Source: Phallusia fumigata (taxonomy: Eukaryota; Chordata; Ascidiacea; Phlebobranchia; Ascidiidae). From it: a stretch of 26,058 nucleotides of DNA. The stretch is from contig QXVZ01028097.1 in assembly GCA_008931825.1 (NCBI GenBank), forward strand, positions 1 to 26,058, in the 5' to 3' direction. A model generated the notes under the pieces. It was not told the DNA's origin. It ran no database searches and saw nothing but the letters and a program-made list of their open reading frames with translations. Positions 10,297-20,389 of this stretch are shown in pieces. The position numbers and the translations under genes were made by a program. The first letter of the stretch is position 1. Every line of letters begins with the position of its first letter.

Positions 10297-11093
10297 AATA
10301 AATTAGTTATTGTGCAAATGCCCTTTACTGCATATTGAACATTAGGTTGTTGTTTTGAACTATGGCAATGTGTCAGGGTTACGACCCAGGTTTTGTTTGT
10401 ACTTGATTTTACAACGTCGCCCTGAACCGTGGCAATATGAGGTTGTTAAATATTTATTTTTCTGACAAATTTATTACTGCCTCTCAAAGCCGACCTTTTG
10501 TCTGCTTTGGGAAATAAACATTACCTGGCACCAAATTATCTTTGCTTAAAGTCGGACAAATTTAGCAATACGTGAAAACGGTCATTACACTTCCTACTCG
10601 AACTTTGGCTGATCCCCGTTTAAACAAACGACTTTGTGAGCTTGAAGTGGAACATTCAGCGACTGTTTTGCATCCAATCTTCAGTCCACTAAACACTACG
10701 TGCAACCTGCTGCAGAGGTTATGTGTTCATAAAGAATAAAACAGATCTACTAACTTTGTTGAGACCATTTAACCGCATACTCTACTTTGGCCATACTAAG
10801 CCTTTCATGTGATGAACGTTACAACTATTTGATTGCTAGTTTTTACATGAGAGCAAACCAACGCCAAAGTTGACCTTGATCCATCGTACGAATCTCACTA
10901 TGCTTATTTGCCTTTTTGGTGCCTTGTTATTTTTATTTAAGTGTTAGTGGTATAAGAAATAAGTGCTGCATGCCATGATGTTCTGTAATGTCGCATATTA
11001 AACGCAATTTTGACAACTTTTAATATCGTGTATGCTTTGTGTTATTTGACAACAACGTCATTACAAGTCTCCTGATGCAATGGATATTGACTC

Positions 11094-11153
11094 GTTGCAT
11101 CAAGTTTAGTTTATTTCGCTTGGCTAAAACAATCCCCAAGCCTGTGCAACGTT
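11094..11153 (+). repeat. Hairpin element copy 2 (loop deleted)
   Basis: Reads gttgcatcaag...tttatttcgcttgg then ccccaagcctg...tgcaacgtt. Compared with the copy at 13530 it lacks most of the loop and part of the right arm. Confidence 0.6.
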
Positions 11154-11321
11154 AAATGGTTATGTAGCAGCGCACAACACGTTTGGCTACATATGACCAA
11201 TTATTTGATTGTAATGGGTTTTGCCAACAATAATTTCGCTTCCACGTTTTCTAAACAGTAAATTCATATTGTTTACTAAAACGTTTGCAATCCAGACACT
11301 GAAGTTCTGTTTTTCTTGTAG

Positions 11322-11455
11322 GAAACGTCGGGCGGCTGCTCGGACCGTTGTGAGGCTAACACAAAAAATGTCACGTGTCTTTGTGAGGAAAGTCGCGTTC
11401 TTGACTACGATGAAAGGAACCGCCGAGCTATCGTCATGCCAACTACATATTACAG
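11322..11455 (+). pseudogene. EGF-like exon copy 1 (last cysteine lost)
   Basis: Acceptor TTTTCTTGTAG at 11311-11321. The frame gives CSDRCEANTKN, then VTCLCEESRVLDYD. This is the Cys spacing of a calcium-type EGF module (C-x3-C-x8-C-x-C...DG-x-N-C). Here the conserved DGKNC has become DERNR, so the sixth cysteine is gone. A good donor (TACAG|GTACAT) follows at 11456. EGF modules mediate protein contacts in matrix and receptor proteins. No neighbouring exons of a complete gene could be joined, so I treat it as a decaying duplicate. Confidence 0.55.
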
Positions 11456-12312
11456 GTACATGGGAATGGAAAAAACTGCCACTCTAAGCATATGCCAACT
11501 ACATATATGACAAGTAAATTGGAGATACAACGTCATCTTTACCATACAGTGTCTCAAAGCATGAAACGTAAGCTCTTTTTTTCAAACACTTGGTGTCCTC
11601 GTAACCCCAAGCTCAAAGTATAAATTGGTAAAATAACGCAAAATTTGTCTGCGTTTATGTATTTTTTTTGTTCGAATACTAACTTTGGTATGAAGTTTCC
11701 ATTTTTTAGTCAGCGGAAGAATGTAAGGCAGTATATGGATTTTGTGAGTTCAATTACCTGTAACTACATATTGTTTTGTACAATTTCACGCTGTTTCTGT
11801 GAATGGCACTGACAGCTTCTTTGCAATTGATCTTATTGTCCGCGGCTCAAATTTTTTCTAAAGTACGAAGTGACAATTTACGCATTATTTCGAATAGTTA
11901 ATGTTTGTTCTGCGCAAATTTTGTAGTTTTTATGGATCCTCTTCCTGACTCGTAGAAATTCCACTTAAGTTCGGGTCGCTACTTGGTTCGAATTCCTGGT
12001 GACGAACGGGATCATTCTCACACTGAGGCCACCCATGCTTGCTGTGGTGAGGTGAGAAACTTACTTTGTTACCGACTTTTGTAACCGCTGGGTAGCGCTG
12101 TCGCTCCTTACTGAATCGTCTGCGGTTTACGAACCAATTACAGACATAAAACTCCGATCAGAACTACCGGGTTTTGTTGGGTTTTATTACTTCTGCATTT
12201 GGTGGATTTTACTCTTGCATCGCAAAATTAAATAGGGTGCTAACACCTGCAAAAATTGTGCCAAGATGAACTATAATGTATGTTAACATATGTAAACACC
12301 TGCAAAATTTTG

Positions 12313-12391
12313 TGCCAAGATGACCAAGTGTATGGTGCGACTGCCTTGTGCACGCAAGGTTATGGGTTCTAATCCTGTCTCGGTCAATTGT
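12313..12391 (+). repeat. tRNA-derived SINE head, copy S1
   Basis: The sequence 'gatgaccaagtgtatggtgcgactgccttgtgcacgcaaggttatgggttctaatcctg' has an A-box-like and a B-box-like segment (GGTTCTAATCC) about 40 bases apart. It matches the copy at 16699 and, reversed, the one at 17461. A shared tail ('ttggttgacccaaattgaag') continues to about 12450. The arms do not form a functional tRNA. Confidence 0.65.
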
Positions 12392-12571
12392 GCAAGAAAC
12401 TTGCTCCGACCCAGTGGAATCACATTGGTTGACCCAAATTGAAGTAATCATTTTGATAGTGGACACATTGAGAGATATCGCAGGCCGCACTGCGCTTAAA
12501 GTCCGCACCTTTTCGCGGGTCGCACAATTTCTATTCGCTTTATATCATACCCGATTTATCAATACATCCTT

Positions 12572-12785
12572 TAGTGGGTTTTTTGTGGTCGCGTACCATT
12601 TGGAGGTAACGCACTGTCGTCGCGTACCACTTGTTGCAAGAAAAATAATTTCGGTCAGATAACTTCCTTATTTTCCAAATCAAATGACATAAATGCAACG
12701 AAGAACGCAGTCGGATTTAATACGCTAGAGGTGCTCGCGCATCACCTGGAATGCCTGGTACGCGTATCACTTGTTGGGAAACACC
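12572..12785. mobile_element. hAT-like MITE, copy M3
   Basis: The longest member of this group, beginning 'tagtgggttttttgtggtcgcgta' and ending 'cgcgtatcacttgttgggaaacac'. Internal parts ('acgaagaacgcag', 'tttaatacgctaga') match copy M2. No ORF. Confidence 0.55.
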
Positions 12786-13529
12786 GACACAAGAATAAAT
12801 TAGTTATTGTGAAATTGCCCTTTACCACATAATAAACTTTAGGTTGTTGTTTTGAACTATGGCAATGTGTCAAGGTTACGACACAAGTGTGTTTGATTTG
12901 AACCCTCGCAATGTTGACAAAAATTGCAACCTTTTGCCTGTTTCGAAAAGTAAACATTACCTTGTACCAAATTATGTTTGCTTGAAGTCGGACAAATTAA
13001 TCAATACGTGACAACGCTAATTGCACTTCCTACTCGAACTTTGGCTGATCCCCGTTTAAACAAACGACTTTGTGAGCTTGAAGTGGAACATTCAGCCACT
13101 GTTTTGCATCCAATCTTCAGTCCACCAAACACTACGTGCAACCTGCTGCAGAGGTTATGTGTTCATAAAGAATAAAACAGATCTACTAACTTTGTTGAGA
13201 CCATTTAACCGCATACTCTACTTTGGCCATACTAAGCCTTTCATGTGATGAACGTTACAACTATTTGATTGCTAGTTTTTACAGAAGAGCAAACCAACGC
13301 CAAAGATGTCCTTGATCCATCGTACGAATCTCACTATGATTATTTGCCTTTTTAGTGCCTTGTTATTTTTATTTTAGTGTTAGTGGTATAAGAAATAAGT
13401 GCTGCATGTCATGATGTTTTGTAATGTCGCATATTAAACGCAATTTTGACAACTTTTAATATCGTGTATGCTTTGTGTTATTTGACAGCAACGTCATTAC
13501 AAGTCTCCTGATGCAATGGATATTGACTC

Positions 13530-13626
13530 GTTGCATCAAGTTTAGTTTATTCCGCTTCGTTAACAAAATCGTAGCAAAAAAATACAGCTAAAACAATCCC
13601 CAAGCCTGAAATAGCTGTGCAACGTT
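13530..13626 (+). repeat. Hairpin element copy 3
   Basis: The fuller version within the recent duplication, with both arms (tttattccgcttcg / ccaagcctgaaatagc) and outer GTTGC/GCAAC ends around a roughly 45-base loop. Confidence 0.65.
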
Positions 13627-13799
13627 AAAAAGTTATGTACCAGCGCACAGCACGCTTGGCTGCATATACATGCACAATTGTTTGATTGCAATGGGTTTTG
13701 TCAGCGTGAATATTGCTTCCCCTTTTTTCTAAACAGTAATTTCATATTGTTCACTAAAACGTTTGCAATCCAGACACTAGAGTTCTGTTTTTCTGGTAG

Positions 13800-14046
13800 G
13801 AAACTTCGGGAGGCTGCTCGGACCGTTGTGAGGCTAACACAAAAAATGTCACGTGTCTTTGTGAGGAAAGTCGCGTTCTTGACCACGATGGAAAGAACTG
13901 TCGAGCCATCGTCATGCCAACTACATGCAACAGATACATGGGGATGGAAAAAAGCTGCCACACTAAGCACCTGTCAACTACATATATGACAAGTAAATTG
14001 GAGATACAACGTCATCTTCACCATACAGTGTCTCAAAGCATGAAAC
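13800..14046 (+). CDS. EGF-like exon copy 2, intact module (orphan exon)
   Basis: Acceptor TTTTCTGGTAG; donor ATGAAAC|GTAAGC. The exon is open throughout (82 codons plus one base, phase 0 to phase 1). It encodes CSDRCEANTKN, VTCLCEESRVLDHDGKNCR: all six EGF cysteines and the DGKNC end are present. It then has about 48 further residues with two more cysteines (TTCNR and KSCH). Of the four copies it is the only one with no lesion. A similar tail (KHLSTTYMTS) is kept in frame in the copy at 18777 (KHVSTAYMTS), which argues it was translated in the ancestor. The other exons of the gene it would belong to are not identifiable, so whether it is expressed is unknown. Confidence 0.5.
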
Positions 14047-15290
14047 GTAAGCAATTTTTTTCAAACACTTGGTGTCCTCGTAACCCCAAGCTCAAAGTAT
14101 AAATTGGTAAAATAACGCAAAATTTATCTGCGTTTATGTATTTTTTTTGTTAGAATACTAACTTTGGTGTGAAGTTTTCATTTTTTAGTCAGCGGAAGAA
14201 TGCTAAGCAGTATATGGATTTTGTGAGTTCAATTACCTGTAACTACACATTGTTTTGTAAAATTTCACGCTGTTTCAGTGAATGGCACTGACAGCTTCTT
14301 TGCAATTGATCTTATTGTCCGCGGCTCAAATTTTTTCTAAAGTACGTAGTGACAATTTACGCATTATTTCGAATAGTTAATGTGTGTTCTGCGCAACTTT
14401 TGTAGTTTTTATGGACCCCTTCCTGACCCGTAGAAATTCCACTCAAGTTCGGGTCGCTACTTGGTTCGAATCCCTGGTGACGAACGGGAGCATTCTCACA
14501 CTGAGGCCACCCAAGCTTGCTGTGGTGAGTTGAGAAACTTAGTTTGTTACTGACTTTTGTAACCGCTGGGTGGCGCTGTTGCTCCTTACTGAATCGTCTG
14601 CGGTTTACGAACCAATTACAGACATAAAACTCCGATCAGAAGTACCGGGTTTTGTTGGGTTTTATTACTTTTGCATTTGGTGATTTTTATTCTTGCATCG
14701 CAAAATTAAATAAGGTGCTAACACCTGCACAAACTTAAGCAATGCGACAAAAGCAAACTTCAATGTATCCGCCATGCCCGTAAGTCCACTCGTTGCTTTT
14801 GAACTTAGGCTGACCCTCAATTAAACAAACGACTTTGTCAGCTTGAAGCAGCTTGAAGCGGAACATGCAGTGACTGTTTTGCATCCAGCTATACATTTGC
14901 AGACCTCCTAAAGTTTAACCACTACGTGCTACCTACTGTAGAGGTTGTGTGTTAAAAATAATCTAATTGACCTATTGACCTTGTTTAGACAATTTACCCA
15001 GCATACTCAACTTTGGCCGTACTACGCCTTTCGTGGGATGAACGTTATAGCTATTTAATTTCGATATCTTGACAAAAGCAAATAAACGACAAAGATGGCC
15101 ATGATCCATTGTATGAATCTGCAATGTTATTTGCGTATTTAGCATCTTGTTATTTTTCACTTTATTTTAGGTGGTGTGCTGTATAAGAAAAGTTGTGCCG
15201 CTTGTAATGACGTTGTATGACATCGCATAATGAACGCAGTTTTCATAACTTTGAATAACGTCCATGCTTCTCGTAATTTGACAACGACTG

Positions 15291-15370
15291 CGTTCAATTT
15301 ATTTCGCACGGTGAAAGAAATTATTGCGATGCAATAGCACTAAATTAATGACAAAGCCGGAAATGTTAAA
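15291..15370 (+). repeat. Hairpin element copy 4
   Basis: Left arm 'tttatttcgcacggtgaaag', right arm 'gacaaagccggaaat'. The arms have diverged and the outer ends are lost. Confidence 0.55.
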
Positions 15371-15750
15371 TACTTTTGTAGTAGCATACAACAGTAAACA
15401 CTATCTTGAAACTACACCAAGTGTGCATGACATATAAGTAAAGGTGTCCCAAGCATGTCGTTGTGGAAAGTTTCTTTACGATAGTGGGTGGTAATTGGTA
15501 GTCAAATGCGTTCAACAGTCATCGTTTTAACATATAACCGCAGATGATGAAATGCAATAACACAATATTAAACCAATTCGACCTCGTAATGGCTCAGAAA
15601 AAAGCGTAACTGTTAATTCATTTTTGGCTACATATTATTGGTTGCAATGGATTTTACTAACAATAATATTGCTTCAAATTTTTCTAAACAATGATATATT
15701 GTTTATTTAAACGTTTACGATCATGATACTAGATTTCTGTTTTTTTGTAG

Positions 15751-15948
15751 GAAAACTCGGAAGACTGCTCAGACTGTTGTGAGGCTAGCACAAAAAATGT
15801 CACGTGTCTTTGTGAACAAAGTCGTGTTCTTGACCACAATGAAAGGAAACTGTCGTGCTATCGTTATGCCAACTACATATTACAGGTGTATGGGCATGGA
15901 GAAAAACTGCCACTCTATCCCCTTCCTGACCCGAAGTCGGTTCGCTAA
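15751..15948 (+). pseudogene. EGF-like exon copy 3 (shifted end)
   Basis: Acceptor TTTTTTGTAG. It reads CSDCCEASTKN, VTCLCEQSRVLDH and is then shifted by one base relative to the other copies (aatgaaaggaaactgtcg versus gatggaaagaactgtcg). It nevertheless stays open and runs through LSCYRYANYILQ to a TAA at 15946, passing into DNA that corresponds to the ZP-like exon's 3' end. It therefore has an extra Cys early and a relocated last Cys. This is most likely a degenerate fusion product of deletion. Confidence 0.5.
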
Positions 15949-16698
15949 CAGGTTTGAATCCCTGGTGACGTACTTGGGAGCATTCTCACACTGAGACCAC
16001 CCAAGATTGCCGTGTTGAGTTGAGAAACTTAACTTACAATGTGTAAGTGAGTAATTAGCTAAGCCTGATGACCGCCTGGTTTTGGTTTTATTCGTCGCCA
16101 GAATAATGGAACTTACTTTTAGGTGTGTTGCTTCAATTTAAAGGCGGTTGGTGTTTACCTCAAATTGTTGAGTCGCTTGGGTCGACATTTAAAACCGCTA
16201 GGTAGCGCTGTCGCTCGATAAATGAGTCAGGATTACGAGGTTTTGTTTGTACTTGATTTTACAACGTCGCCCTGAACCGTGGCAATGTTGACAAAGGTTG
16301 TTCGATATAAATTTTTCTGACAAATTTATTACTGCCTCTCAAACCGGCCTTTTGTCTGCTTTGGGAAGTAAACATTACCTGGTACCAAATTATCTTTGCT
16401 TAACGTCGGACAAATTTAGCAATCCGCGAAAATACTCGATGTCCTGCCTACTTGAACTTTGGCTGACGCCGTTTAAACAAATAACTTTGTTAGCTTGAAG
16501 CGGAACATATACTGTTTGCATCCAATCATACCTGTACGCAAATCTCCTCAAGTCTCAACGCTACGTGCTCCCTGCTGCAAAGGTTTTGTGTTAATAATGA
16601 TTCTAATAGATCTATGGACGGTTTTGTGTGTTATCACTTTGGATTTAGTGATTTTACTCTTGCATCACAACATTCAAACTAGCAAAATGTGAACATTT

Positions 16699-16790
16699 GT
16701 GCCAATTCAACCTAGTGATTAGTGCGACTGCCTTGTGTCCGCACGGTTGCGGGTTCTAATCCTGTCGCGGTCACTTGTGTTTTCTAAGCA
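16699..16790 (+). repeat. tRNA-derived SINE head, copy S2
   Basis: Contains 'cctagtgattagtgcgactgccttgtgtccgcacggttgcgggttctaatcctg', with an A-box-like segment and the B box GGTTCTAATCC. It is closely related to the copy at 12313, and the SINE tail follows to about 16880. Confidence 0.65.
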
Positions 16791-17010
16791 AGAAACCTAT
16801 GCCATATTGATTCAACCGACTGGATTGGTTGATCCAAATTGAAGTAACCATTTTCAAAGAAAAATAAAAAACGATCCAACGGCACATAATGAGGCAGGTA
16901 GTTCGACGACGGACTCATTATGCGCATAACGTATTGCGGCGTTGTTCAATGACATCGATGCTAAAAATGAAACAAACAATCACCACGTAACACAATGTTT
17001 TTTGTGGCAG

Positions 17011-17075
17011 ATTGAACAATGCTTGATGGATTTGGAGTCGCGTAGAAATTCCATTCAAGTACGACTTGCTAATAG
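17011..17075 (+). pseudogene. Second copy of the CW/CL ZP-like exon
   Basis: Acceptor TTTTTTGTGGCAG; donor AATAG|GTTTGT. It encodes IEQCLMDLESRRNSIQVRLANR, which aligns with the 9020-9081 exon (IKKCWMDLESR...). It is exactly one codon longer and keeps the same phases (0 to 2). An in-frame length difference and conserved splice sites mean both descend from a translated exon. The Trp of the CW motif is replaced by Leu. No partner exon lies just upstream, so it is called a relic. Confidence 0.45.
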
Positions 17076-17369
17076 GTTTGTTAAATCTGTTTGTAATTCT
17101 ACATCTTTGCTTTTTTTATATCGACATGTTGTAAATGTGATGGTTCGACCATAATCGAAAATTCGGATGCTCTTCGTTGACTGTAATTGCGCTTCAGACA
17201 AACTGCCATGTCCTTACTAAAGTAAACGTTGGAGCCAATTCCATATGTTAAACGAACATAGTTCCGAAATAAGCAGATGTTCAAAACTTTCGGTTTTGCA
17301 TTTTCCACCCAAAGCCAGATTACCTTTGTTTTAATTTTTTCGGATTATTATGGACTTTCGCACTACCCG

Positions 17370-17530
17370 TAAATAATTAGCAAACACTTTAGGTTTATTG
17401 GAGATTGAAATCGAACCAACTTTGCAATGAGCCCACCGTCGAGCTACCTATCATTGCAGTTCCGACTTCAGTTTGGCACAACCTTGCGAGCACAAGGCAG
17501 TCGCGCTAACCACTTGGCCATCTTGGTGGG
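17370..17530 (-). repeat. tRNA-derived SINE head, copy S3, with an insertion between A and B boxes
   Basis: On the minus strand it begins 'ccaagatggccaagtggttagcgcgactgccttgtgctcgcaaggttgtg', the best A-box half of the three copies. It then runs through about 50-60 unrelated bases, including a second A-box-like 'ggtagctcgacggtgggctc', before reaching the B box GGTTCGATTTC near 17409-17419. It could be an insertion into the SINE or a template-switched dimer of two tRNA-like heads. Confidence 0.55.
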
Positions 17531-18264
17531 AAATTGTAGTCATAGCCCCAAAACGTATTTGCTAAAATAACGTAGTCTAAAGTTGCCAGCGTTTAGTATA
17601 TGTTTAATAATACACTAACATTAGTATCATTTAGGTTTACCGTTTTAACTCGAAATCAGCGGAAGAATGATTTAAGCAATGTTGAAATAACAATAACTCC
17701 CATCGAATACAAGGAATCAAAATTCAATGTGGCAAAAAAAACAAAGATAAAATTGTGTTAGCACGCCTATGTGCATTGGTTTCGAACATATCGACGGCAC
17801 GAGTTTAGCATGCTTTGCTGCACCCAATTCTTGCTAGTTTATATCATACCCGATTCTGTCATATATGAATAAATTGGTTATTGTGCAGTTGTCCCGTACT
17901 GCGCATTAAACATTAGGTTGTTGTTTTGACATTTGAACTATGGAAACGTGTGATGGTTACGACCGACATTCTGTTTGTACATTAAAGTCACCGTTATGGC
18001 TGTCGCAATATTAACGAAGGTTGTTCAATATTTATTTTTCTAACTTCCTCTCAAAACGTCGGACTAATATAACAATGCGAGAAAGGCACCTTTTTACCCG
18101 CCTACTCGAACTTCGTCTGACCCTCGTTTCCTGACGCTTGTTTTTATCGAACGACTTTGTTGGCTTAAAGCGAAACATACAGCGACTGTTTTGCATCTAA
18201 TCATACCTGTTTGCAGGCCTCTGAGTCAAACACAAGCAATTTTTCTTGTCTTGTGTATTCACTC

Positions 18265-18360
18265 GTTGCATTGAGTTAAGTTTATTTCGCTGGGTAAAGA
18301 AATCATAGCAACACAATACCAGTAAAGCAATGACCAAGTCGGAAATAACTGGGCAACGTT
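18265..18360 (+). repeat. Hairpin element copy 5
   Basis: A well preserved copy: gttgcattgag...tttatttcgctgggtaaag, loop, gaccaagtcggaaataactgggcaacgtt. The outer GTTGC/GCAAC pair is intact. Confidence 0.65.
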
Positions 18361-18776
18361 AAAGCGTTTTGTAGTAGCACGCAACAGTGAACACTATCTT
18401 GTAAACACACAAACCGTGCATGAAAAAGTACGTAAAGGTGTCCCAAACACGTTGTTGTGGAAGGTTTTTTTGTGCTAGTGGGTGGTGATTCCAAACGCGT
18501 TTTAACCTTATAACGAGCAACTGCAGATGATGAAATGCGGTGACACACTGTTAACCCAATTTTCGACCTTGTAATGGCAACGTAAAAAAAACGGAAAAAT
18601 ACGTAACCAGTGAAATCACTTTTGGTTACATGCATGCAAAATTACTTGATTGCTGTGGTTTGTGTTAACTATAATTATTACCTTCAATTGTCCTGAACAG
18701 TCATAGTTGATGTTGTTTGTTAATATTCTGATTCTGTGTTTATAATCCGGACACAACGGTTCTGTTTTTCTTGTAG

Positions 18777-18955
18777 AAAACTTGGATGTCTGCTCAAATC
18801 GTTATGAGGCTAACACAAAAAATGTCACGTGTATTTGTGAGGAAAGTCGCGTTCTTAACTACGATGGAAAGAACTGTCGAGCTAAGCACGTGTCAACTGC
18901 ATATATGACAAGTACATTTACACACAACCTTTACACCTGGAGGTGTTTTCTTTGA
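18777..18955 (+). pseudogene. EGF-like exon copy 4 (second cysteine lost)
   Basis: Acceptor TTTTTCTTGTAG. It encodes CSNRYEANTKN, VTCICEESRVLNYDGKNCR: the second EGF cysteine is Tyr, the rest is kept. Relative to the copy at 13800 it lacks 57 bases (19 codons) after NCR, an in-frame loss, and resumes at KHVSTAYMTS. It ends at a TGA (18953-18955) with a possible donor at 18943. The base after the acceptor AG differs from the other copies, so its splice phase is no longer the same. Confidence 0.5.
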
Positions 18956-19125
18956 AAATGCAATTACACATCTACCTAAGACTAATAATTTTGTAGCAAT
19001 AAATATAAAGGTCAGAAGAACTTAGTTTCCCCGTTTAATATACGATGTTAACATGCTACTTACGAACTAAATTTTTAGGTGGGTGATTTTAGCTTTAAAA
19101 AACGGTTAAAGGAATAAAATGGGAA

Positions 19126-19480
19126 AAAAGATTGCTACCTGCTGCAGAGGTTATGTGTAAGTAAAGATTAAAACGGATCTATTGACTTTGATTAGACTAT
19201 TTAACCGGCATACTCCGTACTAACCCTTTCATGTCATAAACGTTATAGTCATTAAATTGCTATTTTTTCACAGAAAAGCGAATAAACGACAAAAATGGCG
19301 GTGATCCATCGTACGAGTCTTTAAAACATCGCTAATCTGCTTTTTTAGTGTCTTGTTATTTTGTTTTGTTGTATTTCTCGGAAAATAATGTCACATGTGA
19401 TAATGTTTTAACATCGCATAATAAATACAAATTTCCTCGTATCATCCTTGGTATCGACCAGGCATTGTAGTCACCGGATG
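19126..19480 (+). repeat. Truncated unit piece U6
   Basis: Matches the part of the unit from 'acctgctgcagaggttatgtg' through 'gtgatccatcgtacgagtct' to 'catcgcataataaa'. No EGF exon or hairpin remains. Confidence 0.65.
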
Positions 19481-19940
19481 CATGTGCCGTTGCAAACGAA
19501 GTTTTTCTATCGTCAGAATTGGGTCGTTGAATTTCAAATAGCGCACTGGTTGTGTTTGCAAATAACTTTTTTTAACTATGGAAAGCTAAATAAAAATACA
19601 GGAATAGACACCATTTTGTGAAACACTTACAGGGAGCTAAAGCAAATATAAACTTATTATTGATTCAAAACTAGTTTATTTTTTGAGTTGTTTAGTAAGA
19701 AATTTAGAAAAAAATTGCCTGGGTATATATAGAGTTTCTGAAGAGTAAATTGGCTTTATTAAGCTCATAAATTGAACTTTACACAAACAACTCAAGCTGA
19801 ATGATTTCTTGTACACCCATGCTCTGTGACAATATGTTAGGATTTTTAAGTAAGATTGTAATCTCTTTTATCTGTCACCAAGGGTATGGTTCTGTCACTG
19901 ATGATAGTCTACATAAAATTTTATTGGCAAGGCAAAATGC
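19481..19940. other. Intergenic, nothing identified
   Basis: AT-rich. An AATAAA on the minus strand near 19922-19927 lies about 15 bases past the stop of the duplicated terminal exon at 19941-20058. No independent gene seen. Confidence 0.35.
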
Positions 19941-20058
19941 TCATTTTATTATACAGCACACCACCAATGCTACAATGATTAACATTAACAAACTCAAAAA
20001 GAAGTGAAGCAAAATGTGCAAGGTGTAGTTCGATGCATCACGGTTGGCTTCTGGTGTT
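19941..20058 (-). pseudogene. Orphan duplicate of gene B's transmembrane exon
   Basis: 118 bases aligned to gene B's last exon (23028-23146, 119 bases). In the matching frame it reads TPEANRDASNY..., then a hydrophobic helix FFLSLLMLIIVALVVCC and IIK followed by a stop. The acceptor CAACAG is kept, but one A just after it is missing (AACACC versus AAACACC), so a phase-1 donor would run out of frame and stop early. No ectodomain exons lie upstream between this exon and 21.1 kb. It is a partial duplicate left by rearrangement, or the end of a gene whose other exons were lost. Confidence 0.7.
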
Positions 20059-20389
20059 CTGTTGAAGTAATGAATAAGAACGAAAAGGAAATAATGATGT
20101 TTTGCCGCTTACACTGCTAACACATTTGGGATATGTTTCGAAGGCTTGAACTAAATCGCTAACGTTTACTTTCCAGCAAGAAATTTACAAAAAAAATTTT
20201 CTACAAAGACGCCATTTTCGAATTAGTTGTTAGGAACAAGTTGATATCAAGCGAGATGATTCTCAGGTTTACAACAAGTCGCATTTTGCATCCAGTTTTT
20301 CATATTTGTACAATTGTAAACGCTGTTGTGGGGTTGACATGAACAAAAATAACTAACGTATGGATAAAAAACAATGTTACCTTTGATTT

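Larger units (their letters stand above)
10095..12534 (+). repeat. Tandem unit U1, about 2.44 kb
   Basis: One full unit of a tandem duplication; the next copy starts at 12535. In order it has a hAT-like MITE (10132-10296), the 'cctactcgaactttggctga' block (10590-10845), a hairpin element (11094-11153), an EGF-like exon (11322-11455), a relic of the ZP-like exon near 11934-11990, and a SINE (12313-12391). The 10590-10845 block is almost base-for-base the same as 13029-13284, so the duplication is recent or has been homogenised by conversion. Confidence 0.85.
12535..14740 (+). repeat. Tandem unit U2
   Basis: Second copy of the unit, offset by about 2440-2490 bases from U1, with the same order of blocks. 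It retains a longer hairpin element and a longer MITE than U1, so U1 has suffered deletions since the duplication. Past about 14740 similarity drops to that of the older copies. Confidence 0.85.
14741..16219 (+). repeat. Older diverged unit U3
   Basis: Contains recognisable but diverged versions of the unit blocks: 'caaacgactttgtcagcttgaag' (14824), a local duplication 'gcttgaagcagcttgaag', 'gctacctactgtagaggttgtg' (14928), a hairpin element (15291) and an EGF-like exon (15751). It is followed by the 'ccctggtgacgtacttgggagc' and 'gctaggtagcgctgtcgctc' segments. It predates the U1/U2 duplication. Confidence 0.7.
16220..17830 (+). repeat. Diverged unit U4
   Basis: Opens inside the block 'caggattacgaggttttgtttgtacttgat' shared with 10375. 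It keeps the 'taaacattacctggtaccaaattatc' block, then a SINE (16699-16790) with its tail 'gattggttgatccaaattgaag', and ends with DNA around the ZP-like exon copy at 17011. It lacks the EGF exon. Confidence 0.65.
17831..19125 (+). repeat. Diverged unit U5
   Basis: Opens with 'tatatcatacccgatt' (17840), continues with 'ttaggttgttgttttgac', the 'ctcgaactt...gactttg' block, a hairpin element (18265) and an EGF-like exon (18777). Block order matches U1 and U2, with many indels. Confidence 0.7.

Noticed and set aside
12313-12391. tRNA gene
   Set aside because: A- and B-box-like words are present but the acceptor and anticodon arms do not pair, and related copies share a non-tRNA tail. A SINE explains it better.
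12978-13175. Open frame LPTRTLADPRLNKRL... ending just before an AATAAA
   Set aside because: The other, older copies of the same block (9.9, 14.8 and 16.5 kb) have frame breaks and deletions, and U1 keeps it only because it is nearly identical. There is no domain. I treat it as chance.
13701-13970. Minus-strand open frames opposite the EGF exon
   Set aside because: Shadows of the + strand EGF frame. Splice sites and cysteine spacing support the + strand only.
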